From: Bacteroidetes bacterium 47-18
Lineage (GTDB): Bacteria > Bacteroidota > Bacteroidia > Chitinophagales > Chitinophagaceae
Assembly: GCA_001897155.1 (NCBI GenBank)
Contig: MKSF01000013.1
Location: 1 to 64,000 of the forward strand
Length of the DNA: 64,000 nt
Direction of reading: 5' to 3'
Each line of letters begins with the position of its first letter. The stretch's first letter is position 1. The notes below the pieces were generated by a model, which saw only the letters and a list, made by a program, of their open reading frames with translations, did no database searches and was not told the origin of the DNA. Made by a program: the position numbers and the translations under genes. This document shows positions 25,577-33,892 of this stretch, in pieces.

Positions 25577-27541
25577 TTACGGACTATTTTTTATAAAAAA
25601 TACGTTTTTCATATAGAACTGGAGGTCATCCAGCACACCATATTCCCTCGCGTATTTATAGTCGATCTTTTCACGGATATGCTCCGGGACATTGCCGTTC
25701 TCATGCAGGATATAGGGCGGGAAAACCCCCTCTTTCAGCCGCGGTAAATTCCGGTCTTCCGCATGCAGCTCCGCGCAGTATCCTACCCAGGTCTTCCGGT
25801 TCAGCAATACCTGCCAGGCCTCGCCCAGGAGCTTTGATTTGCCCTTTACCAGCCACAGCGGGAACAGGAAAAAGGTAGCCAGGCTGAGCAGGATATCCAC
25901 TATCCTTTTATTTCTTTTACTGCTGGCCGTTCCTATATTGATATTATAAAGCCCGTAAGCATCTGCAAAGTTCTGGCGGCTCTGGCTGCTGATCACATAA
26001 GGACTATCCTCCGGTATGATCTTATAGGTGCATTTGTCCTTACATGCCTGCATCAGGTCAATGATGGTACGGTAGGAAAGATGCCGCGCGCTGAAGACAA
26101 TCTCATTGATGGCCAGCATATGCTGTATCTGCACGATATTGTCAACGGTCCCGATATAGTTTTCATCACCCGCCGCTTCATGCCTATCAAAAATCCGTCC
26201 CACTATATTCAAACGGTATTGTCCCTTCTGCAGTTGCCTGCGGATAGCCGCATATTCATCCTTACCGCCCGCGATGACTGCCTGGAAGTCGTTCTTTCCT
26301 CTCGGCACCAGGTCGATAACGCCCAGTTGTGCGAAGAAGGTCCTGGATAATAATAATATAATGGTAGATAAAAGGCCGCTGAATACCACCACGCCCCTGG
26401 ATTGCCGCAGCTCAAAAGGGAACAGGCCGTAAATAGCCAGCACCAGCAAAGTACCCCACATCATCCCCCGCCCCGTACGAAACAGGCTATAGGGCTTATC
26501 ATAGGCGCCGTTCAGGAAAAGGCTGCCCATCCATAGCGCCAGGTAAACGGGAATGGTCTTGATAAAGACAGCCGAGGCCTGTTCCTGGCTGTATATATAA
26601 CCGAACCAATAGTAGCGGAACAGCAATAAGGAACCGACGATGATCAGCGCATCCAGGATATAGATCTTCAGGATAGCCAGCAGGTATTTTACCACATTGA
26701 ATACATTCCTCAGGCCCAGCACCATTTTCAGGGCCAGGTTGAACAGCGCTCCCAGTCCCGCTGGGTAATATTTTTTAACAAAGAGCTCATGAGCATTGTA
26801 AAAAACCTTCATATAAGAATAGGTAAGCTTCCGCGTGCTCTCCCCCTTGTAATGCACAATGGTCACTTCCGGGAAATAAATGTTCCTGAATCCCGCCAGA
26901 TTCAGCCGGTGACACATATCCACATCCTCGCAATACATAAAATAGGCCTCATCAAAGCCGCCACCCGCCTGCATCAGGTTTTCCTTACTGACCAGCAGGC
27001 AGCAGCCGGAAAGTATATCCACCTGCGCCGTCTCCCACTCCCCGATGTGGGCAGCATAGTATTTATTGAAAAATACCGAATCCGGGAACAGGCGTGAAAA
27101 ACCCACTACCTTAGCCACAGATACCCAGAAAGAAGGAAAGGATTTTTTGGAGTCGGGCGCGTATTGACCGTCAGCATCTATGATACGGGGACCCAATGCG
27201 CCGGTATCGGGATGCTGCTCCATATAGGCAAGGCACCTGGTATAGAAATCTTCCGGAATGATCGTATCGGGATTCAGGAAATGCACAAACCTGCCGCAGG
27301 ACTCGCGCAGCGCCTGGTTGTTGGCCTTGGAAAAGCCCACATTGTCGTCGTTGGCAATGAGCCTTACACCTGGATATTTTGACCTTACCAGTGATACGGA
27401 ACCGTCCGAGGAGGCATTGTCCACCACAAATATTTCCGCATCTGTGTTACGGGTGGCTTTCAGCACCGCATCCAGGCACAAATCCAAAAAATCCTGGACA
27501 TTGTAGCTTACTATAATAACGGACACCTGTTTGGAGATCAT
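25577..27541 (-). CDS. GT2 glycosyltransferase fused to a degenerate initiating-transferase-like region
   Basis: 654 residues. Residues 1 to about 260 are a GT-A glycosyltransferase of family 2 (WbbL/rhamnosyltransferase-like): SVIIVSYNVQDFLDLCL, FVVDNASSDGSV, NVGFSKANNQAL, FLNPDTIIP and YCEDVDMCHRL. Then come about five membrane helices, a Rossmann-like stretch (AVIAGGKDEYAAIRRQL) resembling the CoA-binding-like domain of polyprenyl-sugar phosphotransferases, and a C-terminus starting KRIVDILLSLATFFLFPLW. That last piece looks like the first helix of a sugar transferase (WcaJ-like) followed by a vestigial end (WVGYCAEL); the catalytic KFRSM and DELPQ region is missing. Starts at 27553 (GTG) or 27544 are also possible. 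Likely surface-glycan role. Confidence 0.8.
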   Translation of the reverse strand: MISKQVSVIIVSYNVQDFLDLCLDAVLKATRNTDAEIFVVDNASSDGSVSLVRSKYPGVRLIANDDNVGFSKANNQALRESCGRFVHFLNPDTIIPEDFYTRCLAYMEQHPDTGALGPRIIDADGQYAPDSKKSFPSFWVSVAKVVGFSRLFPDSVFFNKYYAAHIGEWETAQVDILSGCCLLVSKENLMQAGGGFDEAYFMYCEDVDMCHRLNLAGFRNIYFPEVTIVHYKGESTRKLTYSYMKVFYNAHELFVKKYYPAGLGALFNLALKMVLGLRNVFNVVKYLLAILKIYILDALIIVGSLLLFRYYWFGYIYSQEQASAVFIKTIPVYLALWMGSLFLNGAYDKPYSLFRTGRGMMWGTLLVLAIYGLFPFELRQSRGVVVFSGLLSTIILLLSRTFFAQLGVIDLVPRGKNDFQAVIAGGKDEYAAIRRQLQKGQYRLNIVGRIFDRHEAAGDENYIGTVDNIVQIQHMLAINEIVFSARHLSYRTIIDLMQACKDKCTYKIIPEDSPYVISSQSRQNFADAYGLYNINIGTASSKRNKRIVDILLSLATFFLFPLWLVKGKSKLLGEAWQVLLNRKTWVGYCAELHAEDRNLPRLKEGVFPPYILHENGNVPEHIREKIDYKYAREYGVLDDLQFYMKNVFFIKNSP

Positions 27542-27772
27542 CATTGGGAACACTTCGGACTATGGCGGCTCTGGAACTTATCAAAAAACAAATATAGGGT
27601 TTATCAGTCAATAACGGCCAGAATTTTAACGTCAAATTTGCCTTCCGCATTAAACTTTCGGCAGTACATTTCTTCTAACTATTTAACTTTACGAACTGAT
27701 AGACTTATTATCATTTTTTTTACAACCAGTTGGTATTAATTTTGTTATCAACATAACACTAAAACAAGAACA

Positions 27773-28414
27773 ATGAAAAAAATAATTTCGGCCACATTAC
27801 TGGCAGCCTTATCTTTATTTTCCGTAACTGCCGTCCAGGCCCAGGATGCCAAAAAGATCATGCAGGATGTCAGCAGCAAATACGGCAAACTGAAGTCGCT
27901 GAAGGGTGATTTTGTCCTGAAATACACTACCGCATCGGGTAAGGCGAACGAATCCGTAAAAGGCAACCTCGCATTGAAAGGGTCCAAATATAAGGTAACC
28001 CTGAAAGGCCAGGAGATCATTACTGACGCGAAAAGCATCTGGACCTATAATAAAAGCGCCAACGAAGTGCAGATAGACAAGTACAACGCCAATTCCAGCT
28101 TTTCACCGGCCAAGCTGTTCAGCGGGTCCTATGATAAGGAATATAATTATAAGCTCGCAGGAGAAACTACCTATAACGGCAAACCCTCCTATACCATAGA
28201 GCTGACCCCCAAAGCAGCCGGCGGCTTCAGCAAGATCAACCTCTATGTGGATAAATCCAGGAAGAGCATCGTAGGCGGCAAGGTCTTCGAGAAGACCGGC
28301 AACGTGATCGAGTACACAGTGAACAGCCTGGTGGAAAATCCCGCCATCGCTGACTCTGAGTTCACCTTTGACACCAAAAGACATCCCGGTGTGGAAGTGA
28401 TCGATCTGAGATAA
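27773..28414 (+). CDS. lolA: LolA-like periplasmic lipoprotein carrier
   Basis: 213 residues with a signal peptide (KKIISATLLAALSLFSVTAV, cleaved near QAQ). The mature protein follows the LolA fold: MQDVSSKYGKLKSLKGDFVL, then alternating strands with GKANESVKGNLALKGSKYKV, SIWTYNKSANEVQI and the late KINLYVDKSRKSIVGGKVF. LolA shuttles lipoproteins from the inner to the outer membrane through the periplasm. It is a single-gene unit with its own terminator (28439-28477). A second, more divergent LolA-fold gene lies immediately downstream; of the two this is the better candidate for the general carrier. Confidence 0.85.
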   Translation: MKKIISATLLAALSLFSVTAVQAQDAKKIMQDVSSKYGKLKSLKGDFVLKYTTASGKANESVKGNLALKGSKYKVTLKGQEIITDAKSIWTYNKSANEVQIDKYNANSSFSPAKLFSGSYDKEYNYKLAGETTYNGKPSYTIELTPKAAGGFSKINLYVDKSRKSIVGGKVFEKTGNVIEYTVNSLVENPAIADSEFTFDTKRHPGVEVIDLR

Positions 28415-28438
28415 AGTACACACACTACCATAAATACA

Positions 28439-28477
28439 AGGAGAGCCTGTAATTCATTACAGGACTCTCCTGTTTTT
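28439..28477 (+). terminator. lolA terminator
   Basis: Arms AGGAGAGCCTGTAAT and ATTACAGGACTCTCCT (one mismatch) followed by GTTTTT. Confidence 0.8.
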
Positions 28478-28504
28478 ATAACGGATTGTTTATAATTTTA
28501 CCCT

Positions 28505-29140
28505 ATGAAACAATTAATCAGCCTTCTGGCATTCGTAACGCTTACCTTTACCGCGTGGTCCCAGGGCGGCTATACGCCGGTCCCTGATATCAACGGGGTC
28601 AAAAAGCAATTTGCCGACAAAATGGTCCACACGCAAAGCCTGGAAAGCAGCTTTACCCAGACCAAGCAGATGAAGCTGCTGAAAGAGAACATCGTGTCCA
28701 ACGGCAGGTTCTATTATAAAAAAGACAATAAGGTAAGGATAGATTACCAATCGCCCTATAACTACCTGGTCATTCTCAACAACGGGCAGATGAGCATTAC
28801 GGATAATTATGGCAAGAAGACCACCATGAATACCCGTAACAGCAAATCCCTGCAATCCATCAATAAGGTAATGGTGGACTGTATGAGCGGGAATATCTTT
28901 ACCAACAGCGACTTCAGAATAAGCGTTGCCAAAAACAGCAAAGAATACCATATAGAGATGATCCCCAATACCAGCGACCTGAAATCGTTGTTCAAAAAGA
29001 TCGATGTCTATTTCAACCAGGATAACCTGTATATCAATAAAATGGTCATTACAGAGCTGAACGGCGATATCACCGATATGAAATATACCAATGTAAAAGC
29101 CAATACCGGACTGCATGACCAATTATTTAAAACCAAGTAG
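28505..29140 (+). CDS. Second LolA-fold protein
   Basis: 211 residues with signal peptide (KQLISLLAFVTLTFTAWSQ). The LolA pattern is clear: MVHTQSLESSFTQTKQMKLL, GRFYYKKDNKVRIDYQSP, YLVILNNGQMSITDNYGKK and FKKIDVYFNQDNLYINKM. It differs from the gene upstream in sequence and context: the next two genes encode a lipoprotein (start overlaps this stop by 26 bases) and a hotdog dehydratase-like protein. LolA-fold proteins in such company occur in aryl-polyene and flexirubin clusters, where they are thought to carry an unusual lipid to the outer membrane. No ketosynthase or acyl carrier gene is present here. Confidence 0.82.
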   Translation: MKQLISLLAFVTLTFTAWSQGGYTPVPDINGVKKQFADKMVHTQSLESSFTQTKQMKLLKENIVSNGRFYYKKDNKVRIDYQSPYNYLVILNNGQMSITDNYGKKTTMNTRNSKSLQSINKVMVDCMSGNIFTNSDFRISVAKNSKEYHIEMIPNTSDLKSLFKKIDVYFNQDNLYINKMVITELNGDITDMKYTNVKANTGLHDQLFKTK

Positions 29141-29753
29141 TCTTATCTTATTATGCTGCTGCCTGCTGATAGCGGGATGTTCCGGTGGCAGGTACGTCAT
29201 ACAGGACCGCAACTGGCAGCCGTATGATTTAGAGCCGGCCGCCTTCACACGCCACCTGTATAGCTGCCAGATCAACGGGAGCGCCGGGATCAGGAAATAC
29301 AGCTTTTCCGGGCTGCTGCTGGTCAAGGAGATGGAAGACGGCAGTAAAAGAGTGGTCTTCCAGAACGAGATAGGCTTTACCTTCTTTGATTTTGAGTGGG
29401 ACACCGCAGGTATGTTCCGGGTGGTGCAGATACAGGAACAGATGAATAAGGAGCCGCTGATCAAAACGCTCCGTAAAGATTTTGAAGTGTTGTTCCGGGT
29501 CAACTTCTCTGCAGCGCAGATCAACGGCGACCGTACGCTGGTCCGTACCCGGCTGCAGAAAGGGAACGCCGTGTATGAGACCGGGAAAGACGATAAAAAG
29601 AATATTTATATCCTGGATGAAAAGGAGAGGAAAGTGGTCAGCTTTATAATGGCCGCAGGCGCGCCCTTATCCGGACTCCCTGCCAGCCTTACCATCACCC
29701 ATCACAAGGCTAATTTCGGGATCAGACTGAAAACCATACCCTCTAACAATTAA
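29115..29753 (+). CDS. Outer-membrane-type lipoprotein of the LolA-hotdog cassette
   Basis: 212-residue lipoprotein: signal SLILLCCCLLIAGC with lipid-anchored C22. The family is not certain; the predicted beta-rich mature part (IRKYSFSGLLLVKEMEDGSK, FQNEIGFTFFDFEWDTAG, and the closing LTITHHKANFGIRLKTIP) is compatible with a LolB/DUF3261-like half-barrel that would receive cargo from the LolA-fold protein upstream. The start codon overlaps the previous gene by 26 bases, which indicates translational coupling. The dehydratase-like gene follows after 3 bases. Confidence 0.7.
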   Translation: MTNYLKPSSLILLCCCLLIAGCSGGRYVIQDRNWQPYDLEPAAFTRHLYSCQINGSAGIRKYSFSGLLLVKEMEDGSKRVVFQNEIGFTFFDFEWDTAGMFRVVQIQEQMNKEPLIKTLRKDFEVLFRVNFSAAQINGDRTLVRTRLQKGNAVYETGKDDKKNIYILDEKERKVVSFIMAAGAPLSGLPASLTITHHKANFGIRLKTIPSNN

Positions 29754-29756
29754 ACT

Positions 29757-30125
29757 ATGTTTCTGGAAGACAAAGGACTTTATACATTAACCGATTTCCG
29801 CAGGGAGGAGACTGCCATCACTGCCGCTATCCGCCTGCAGTCCGCTCACGAGATCTTTACCGGGCATTTCCCGGGCCGGCCGGTGCTGCCCGGCGTCTGC
29901 ATGCTGCAGATCAGCCAGGAGCTGCTGGAGAAAGCGACCGGGACCCGGCTCCTGATGCACCGTACGGGACAGGTAAAGTTCCTGCAGCCTGTGGACCCGG
30001 AAAAGACCCCGGAACTGCAGATCAGCATCCGCGCTACGGACAGCCTGGACAACGTGCAGGTCAACTGGACCGACGCCACCGGCGGAGCCGTGTTAAAATA
30101 TACGGCAGATTTTAAAATTGTATAA
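29757..30125 (+). CDS. FabZ-like hotdog protein with altered active site
   Basis: 122 residues of the 3-hydroxyacyl-ACP dehydratase (FabZ/FabA) hotdog fold. The hallmark helix reads GHFPGRPVLPGVCMLQISQE. The catalytic His is H37, but the acidic residue 14 positions later (Glu in FabZ, Asp in FabA) is Q51. Normal dehydration chemistry is therefore doubtful; a lipid-binding, thioesterase-like or structural role is possible. It ends the LolA-lipoprotein-hotdog cassette, directly upstream of the tmRNA promoter. Homologous hotdog proteins occur in aryl-polyene/flexirubin clusters. Confidence 0.8.
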   Translation: MFLEDKGLYTLTDFRREETAITAAIRLQSAHEIFTGHFPGRPVLPGVCMLQISQELLEKATGTRLLMHRTGQVKFLQPVDPEKTPELQISIRATDSLDNVQVNWTDATGGAVLKYTADFKIV

Positions 30126-30133
30126 TATTGTCG

Positions 30134-30141
30134 TAACTTTG
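30134..30141 (+). promoter_or_regulatory. -7 promoter box TAACTTTG of ssrA
   Basis: TAnnTTTG match 29 bases before the mature 5' end of the tmRNA. Confidence 0.6.
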
Positions 30142-30169
30142 CAATAGTAAAGCAATCCTGGACAAATCA

Positions 30170-30543
30170 GGGGCCGCCTGGTTTTGACAGCACCAGAGAG
30201 GGATTGTGTAAGCATGCAGTGCGTTGTGTAATTAGCACTTTAATCTGAATGCTCAAATTTTAACTGGCAACGAAGAGTTTGCTATGGCTGCCTAATCCAG
30301 GATTAGGACGTCGTTTAGGCCGCGTGAACGGGTAGTTCCAACACCCAATTCCGCCGCCGACATCATCAAACAAGTTGGAATGCTGTTGTTTCAGGCTGTG
30401 CGAACAACATAAGACCTATACAGCTAAGCGGTAGATTGGTTTGCTCTTTTCCTGTTTACTGCCGACAACCAATAGAAGAGATAAGCATGTAGAAGACTTT
30501 TTTGATCGGTGTTTGGACGCGAGTTCGATTCTCGCCGGCTCCA
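30170..30543 (+). ncRNA. ssrA: Transfer-messenger RNA (tmRNA)
   Basis: About 374 nt. The 5' end GGGGCCGCCTGGTTTTGACA and the 3' TTCGATTCTCGCCGGCTCC pair as the tRNA-like acceptor (GGGGCCG with CGGCTCC, one G-U pair) with a standard T arm. CCA is not encoded. Between them lie the tag frame at 30266-30295 and the pseudoknot region. It rescues ribosomes stalled on broken messages and marks the products for proteolysis. The 3' end of ssrA is a common island insertion site; the accessory-looking region starts just downstream, but I saw no duplicated 3' end. Confidence 0.95.
30266..30295 (+). other. tmRNA tag reading frame (GNEEFAMAA)
   Basis: From the resume codon GGC the frame reads GNEEFAMAA then TAA. 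The hydrophobic AMAA end fits the degradation tags of Bacteroidota. Confidence 0.9.
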
Positions 30544-30544
30544 C

Positions 30545-30578
30545 AAACCCAGCAAATACGCGTATTTGCTGGGTTTTT
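30545..30578 (+). terminator. ssrA terminator
   Basis: Perfect palindrome AAACCCAGCAAATACG / CGTATTTGCTGGGTTT followed by TT, immediately after the tmRNA. Confidence 0.9.
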
Positions 30579-30885
30579 ACTGTATCATTTTAATATCTCG
30601 TGTATCAGCTGAAAATTTTAGCTATGACACAATAATAAGTTGCCAGATGAATATAAGGAGTATATATCCGCTAAGCACTAATTCTACACATATTCATAAA
30701 CCTTAATTTCCAACACAATTCTTTAAACTTCAGTTACCCGTTATTCAAAAAATCAGGCTTATAGCGTCTCTTTCACCCTTTTTCCGAAGTTCGGTTACCA
30801 TTCTTGGATAATTCATATGTATTTAATTTCCAAACAGCCTGGCTTACAGACCTTAAAATACTATTGGCAATAAAAAATATATGCT

Positions 30886-31065
30886 GACCGACCATATAGA
30901 AGCACCAAAGCCATATAGTTAAGCTACAAAAAGATTCCTCACATCCGTTCGGAATGACCGGCGCACTGCCATACCCTTATAGTAAAAGCCGTCTCTGACC
31001 CACAGAGAGAGCACTTCTCAGCGAAACATACCTGTATAAGAAATTGTTCCGATAAGCGGATAATC
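30886..31065. repeat. Dispersed repeat with inverted ends, inverted copy
   Basis: Reverse complement of the 12467-12659 copy: starts near GACCGACCATATAGAAGC, contains AGATTCCTCACATCCGTTCG and TATAGTAAAAGCC, and ends TAAGCGGATAATC. The surrounding gap 30579-31300 (722 bases) is AT-rich and has no credible gene; two TAACGCACTT direct repeats at 31098 and 31119 lie in the upstream region of the next gene. Confidence 0.7.
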
Positions 31066-31300
31066 ACTAAATACATTTCACACATTCATTATCAATTTAA
31101 CGCACTTATCATTTAATGTAACGCACTTGCTCAATTCAACAATAACAACCGGATAACTTATTTTAATATTGATACACTAATCAGGCAGTTAAATCTTAGA
31201 CATAAGCTTAACAATAATAAAAGAACAGGCAGAAGCTGAAGCCAAGCCACTGATGTTTCGCACAAAATTTTATTGTTCACCCCTAATTAATAATTAAACC

Positions 31301-32563
31301 ATGAAGATTACATTTCTTAAAGTCCTGCTGCTCTCCTGCAGTATTGGAACGCTCAACGCCCAGATCAATTCAATAACGCTTAAACCAGGACCTAATCCCG
31401 GACAGGACGCCAATATTGCCAGGAATACCGGGGCTAATTGTAGCGATTGGGTCAATTCTAATGATGGAAACAGTCCCGAACTGGCATCATCTGCCTGGAC
31501 CTATCGAAGCAATCATTTCTGTGATACTGGCATTATCCGGTCGTTGATCCGCTTTGCACAGTTAAATACTGCAGTTCCTTCCGGGTCCTTCGTTACGAAT
31601 GCCAGGTTAAGGCTGTTCGGTACTGACACTTCGGGCAATTATGGCAATACAGGACATCCCAACTCACCATATGCAACGGATAACCAGATAACAATAAGCC
31701 GGATTACCTCTGACTGGAATGAGAATACCGTCACCTGGAATTCAGCTCCAACAACAACTGCAGTAAACCGGATCACCTCCCCGGCAAGCACCACCCGATG
31801 GAACTGGAATTATGAGAACGGCTCTGCCGACCTCCGGGCAATGGTGCAGCATATGGTAAGTAATCCCAGCGAGAATTTCGGGTTTATGCTCCAGCTTGAA
31901 AATGAGACAATATACAGGGCTATGCTGTTTGCCAGCAGCGATCATACGAACAGACGTTTATGGCCGGAGCTGGAAGTGGAATATATCCGCTGTTATCCGC
32001 ATTTTACAATTGGAACCTCCTCTCTCAGCAATGGTATCTATTCCTTTACCAGCCCGATTAATCACCCGTCCGCAACTCATAATTGGACCGTTTTCGGACC
32101 TAATAATTATTACGATGAATTAGACACTTTACCTTCAGTGTCTACAGTGTTTAACCAGCCCGGCACTTACAGGATCTGTCATAATCTTTATTTACCTGAC
32201 ACTAAATGTGCTACCTGTATAGACATCTGTACAAATGGTCTTGTGGGAGGTCAAAGCAGCAATCCGCTCCCTCCCGGTACTCCTGATAGTTACATAAATG
32301 AAAGCAGTAAAGGCGACGATCTGAACGTAGCTCCCAATCCTACTGAAGATAACTGGACAGTCAGCTTCTCTTCGAGAGATGCAGGTACCGGGACAGCCGC
32401 TGTAGCAGATATGCTGAACAGGAAAGTAACTGATATGACCTTTGAGATTACGCCAGGTAAAAATGAGATCCGTATTGAAGGTGTCAATTTGGCACCAGGG
32501 CAATATATTCTTACACTTTCCATCAATGGGAAGCAGAGCAACACGAAATTGGTAAAATATTAA
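31301..32563 (+). CDS. Secreted DNRLRE-domain protein with T9SS sorting tail
   Basis: 420 residues. Signal peptide KITFLKVLLLSCSIGTLNAQ, then a DNRLRE-type beta domain (about 25-230) with the typical ITSDWNENTVTWNSAPT and LRAMVQHMVSNPSENFGFML, a middle part of about 80 residues with four Cys and FNQPGTYRICHNLYLP (PKD-like), and a C-terminal T9SS type A sorting domain (LNVAPNPTEDNWTVSFSS to QYILTLSINGKQSNTKLVKY). It would be exported by Sec, moved across the outer membrane by T9SS and anchored or released at the surface. DNRLRE domains are found in surface and secreted proteins; target unknown. Confidence 0.85.
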   Translation: MKITFLKVLLLSCSIGTLNAQINSITLKPGPNPGQDANIARNTGANCSDWVNSNDGNSPELASSAWTYRSNHFCDTGIIRSLIRFAQLNTAVPSGSFVTNARLRLFGTDTSGNYGNTGHPNSPYATDNQITISRITSDWNENTVTWNSAPTTTAVNRITSPASTTRWNWNYENGSADLRAMVQHMVSNPSENFGFMLQLENETIYRAMLFASSDHTNRRLWPELEVEYIRCYPHFTIGTSSLSNGIYSFTSPINHPSATHNWTVFGPNNYYDELDTLPSVSTVFNQPGTYRICHNLYLPDTKCATCIDICTNGLVGGQSSNPLPPGTPDSYINESSKGDDLNVAPNPTEDNWTVSFSSRDAGTGTAAVADMLNRKVTDMTFEITPGKNEIRIEGVNLAPGQYILTLSINGKQSNTKLVKY

Positions 32564-32587
32564 TAGGTTAACATATTTTAGCATTTA

Positions 32588-32664
32588 AAAAGCCCGATCA
32601 ATTGATTGGGCTTTTGCCTGATAGCTATTTAAAAACGGGATAATTGAAAAGGTTATCCCGTTTT
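32588..32664 (+). terminator. Two consecutive hairpin terminators
   Basis: First hairpin AGCCCGATCA/TGATTGGGCT plus TTTT (32588-32615), then AAACGGGATAA/TTATCCCGTTT plus TATTTTT (32633-32664). Confidence 0.75.
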
Positions 32665-32667
32665 ATT

Positions 32668-33234
32668 TTTACATATATAACTGACAAACAACTAATTAAG
32701 CCCCCCGATCACAAGATCAGGACGTCCGGTCAAAACACAAGATATGCTTCAATTAAACGAAAATTGATCTTTTCAGACTATACACGAACAGGAGCAGCTA
32801 CGGGAACAAATCAATAATGCAGGAGAAGATTTTACCACGGTCAGTCAAAGACATTCCGTTGCTTTCAAAATTTGGCAAAGTGATATTTACCCCATTTTTT
32901 ATAAAACACTAAAATATTTCATAGTGCAGCTCAAGCTATTTCCTGTGTCGTTCGTACATTTTACTGTATCGTTCAGAGCAGATATTATATTATTTTGTGT
33001 CGTTCAGGCACTTTTTTGATCATTCACACGAATGCTAAGCCCATTGCTTGCATTTTATATCCTTATGTTTTTATATTTGTTCTGATAGACACATACTACT
33101 TTTTAGCAAAGGCCGGTCGTTCACATTCCCTGGTTATACATTCCTTCAACCCGATATATCGCAACCATATACACAACTAACTGATTTTCTGTACACTGAC
33201 ACCCCTGTTTTCATTCATCTTAAAACCGGTAATT
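32668..33234. other. Gene-poor gap with phased direct repeats
   Basis: No credible complete gene. TGTRTCGTTC occurs three times (32944-32953, 32965-32974, 32996-33005), with starts 21 and 31 bases apart. A plus-strand frame open from about 32768 to 33020 without a good start could be a decayed gene fragment (IHEQEQLREQINNAGEDFTT), but this is weak. The frame at 32995-33180 looks spurious. Confidence 0.4.
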
Positions 33235-33330
33235 ATGAAAAGCATTTTACTAAGTGTCAATTTAGCTCTCCTGAACATTGCAGGCTATGCTGCTTCCCCT
33301 GGTATTGAAACCATCATATATAACACCTAA
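33235..33330 (+). pseudogene. Truncated copy of the 12-Cys secreted family
   Basis: A 31-codon frame, MKSILLSVNLALLNIAGYAA followed by SPGIETIIYNT and TAA. It matches the first 30 residues of the two complete paralogs downstream (MKNLLLSAVLILLSFAGYST, SRGIEIIN) and has a similar leader (TTAAAACC shortly before the ATG), but everything after the signal peptide and first strand is gone. I read it as the remnant of a third tandem copy; a translated short secreted peptide cannot be excluded. Confidence 0.65.
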
Positions 33331-33379
33331 AGTGCCTGTGCATCGGCAACCATTTTTGAATCATTTAAAACCTTTATCC

Positions 33380-33832
33380 ATGAAAAACCTGTTGTTAAGT
33401 GCCGTATTAATCTTATTATCCTTTGCCGGGTATTCCACCTCCCGCGGTATCGAGATCATTAACCGCAGCCAGTGCGATGTCTATATCCAACTGCACGGGT
33501 CTGAAAAATGCCCCAGTTGTGAGCACCAGTTTACCAGCAATTTATTCGTGATCCCGGCTGTGTCTGTAGTTACCCTCCCCAACACTTCTATGCTCGGAGG
33601 CACCTTCCCGCCAAATGCGTTTGTTAACTGTGCCACAATATATAGCGGCCCCCGTCACTGCCAACGATTGGAAAGATGGATGGTCGGTGACCCACGCTGT
33701 GATAACTGTCCTCCTGAAATCACCTTTTACTCAATGAACCAGGATTGTAAAGTAGTATGTGATTGCCTGAGAGCCAGGTGGGAACCCTCAGAATGTGATG
33801 GCATCGCGCGGCTGATCATAGAGCCTTGCTAA
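33380..33832 (+). CDS. Small secreted 12-cysteine protein, copy 1
   Basis: 150 residues; family not recognised. A signal peptide (KNLLLSAVLILLSFAGYSTS) precedes a mature domain starting GIEIINRSQCDVYIQLHGSE. The mature part has 12 Cys, whose positions are all matched in the neighbouring paralog, enough for six disulfides, which suggests a stable extracellular fold. The GIEIINRS start and the even beta pattern resemble in a general way thaumatin-like or small beta-sandwich domains, but this is not enough to assign one. It has no T9SS tail or lipobox. The ATG at 33380 is chosen because the leader before it (ATCATTTAAAACC) is repeated before copy 2. Confidence 0.75.
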   Translation: MKNLLLSAVLILLSFAGYSTSRGIEIINRSQCDVYIQLHGSEKCPSCEHQFTSNLFVIPAVSVVTLPNTSMLGGTFPPNAFVNCATIYSGPRHCQRLERWMVGDPRCDNCPPEITFYSMNQDCKVVCDCLRARWEPSECDGIARLIIEPC

Positions 33833-33892
33833 AATTGAGCGAATGCTTGTCCATAAATTTGTTTCTTTTTTAATCATTTAAAACCTTTTATC

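Noticed and set aside
30509-30706. 65-codon frame starting inside the tmRNA 3' end
   Set aside because: Overlaps the tmRNA acceptor region and its terminator; not a plausible gene.
30170-31300. Genomic island integrated at the 3' end of ssrA
   Set aside because: No integrase gene and no second copy of the tmRNA 3' end were noticed up to the window end, so the idea is unsupported although the downstream region looks accessory.
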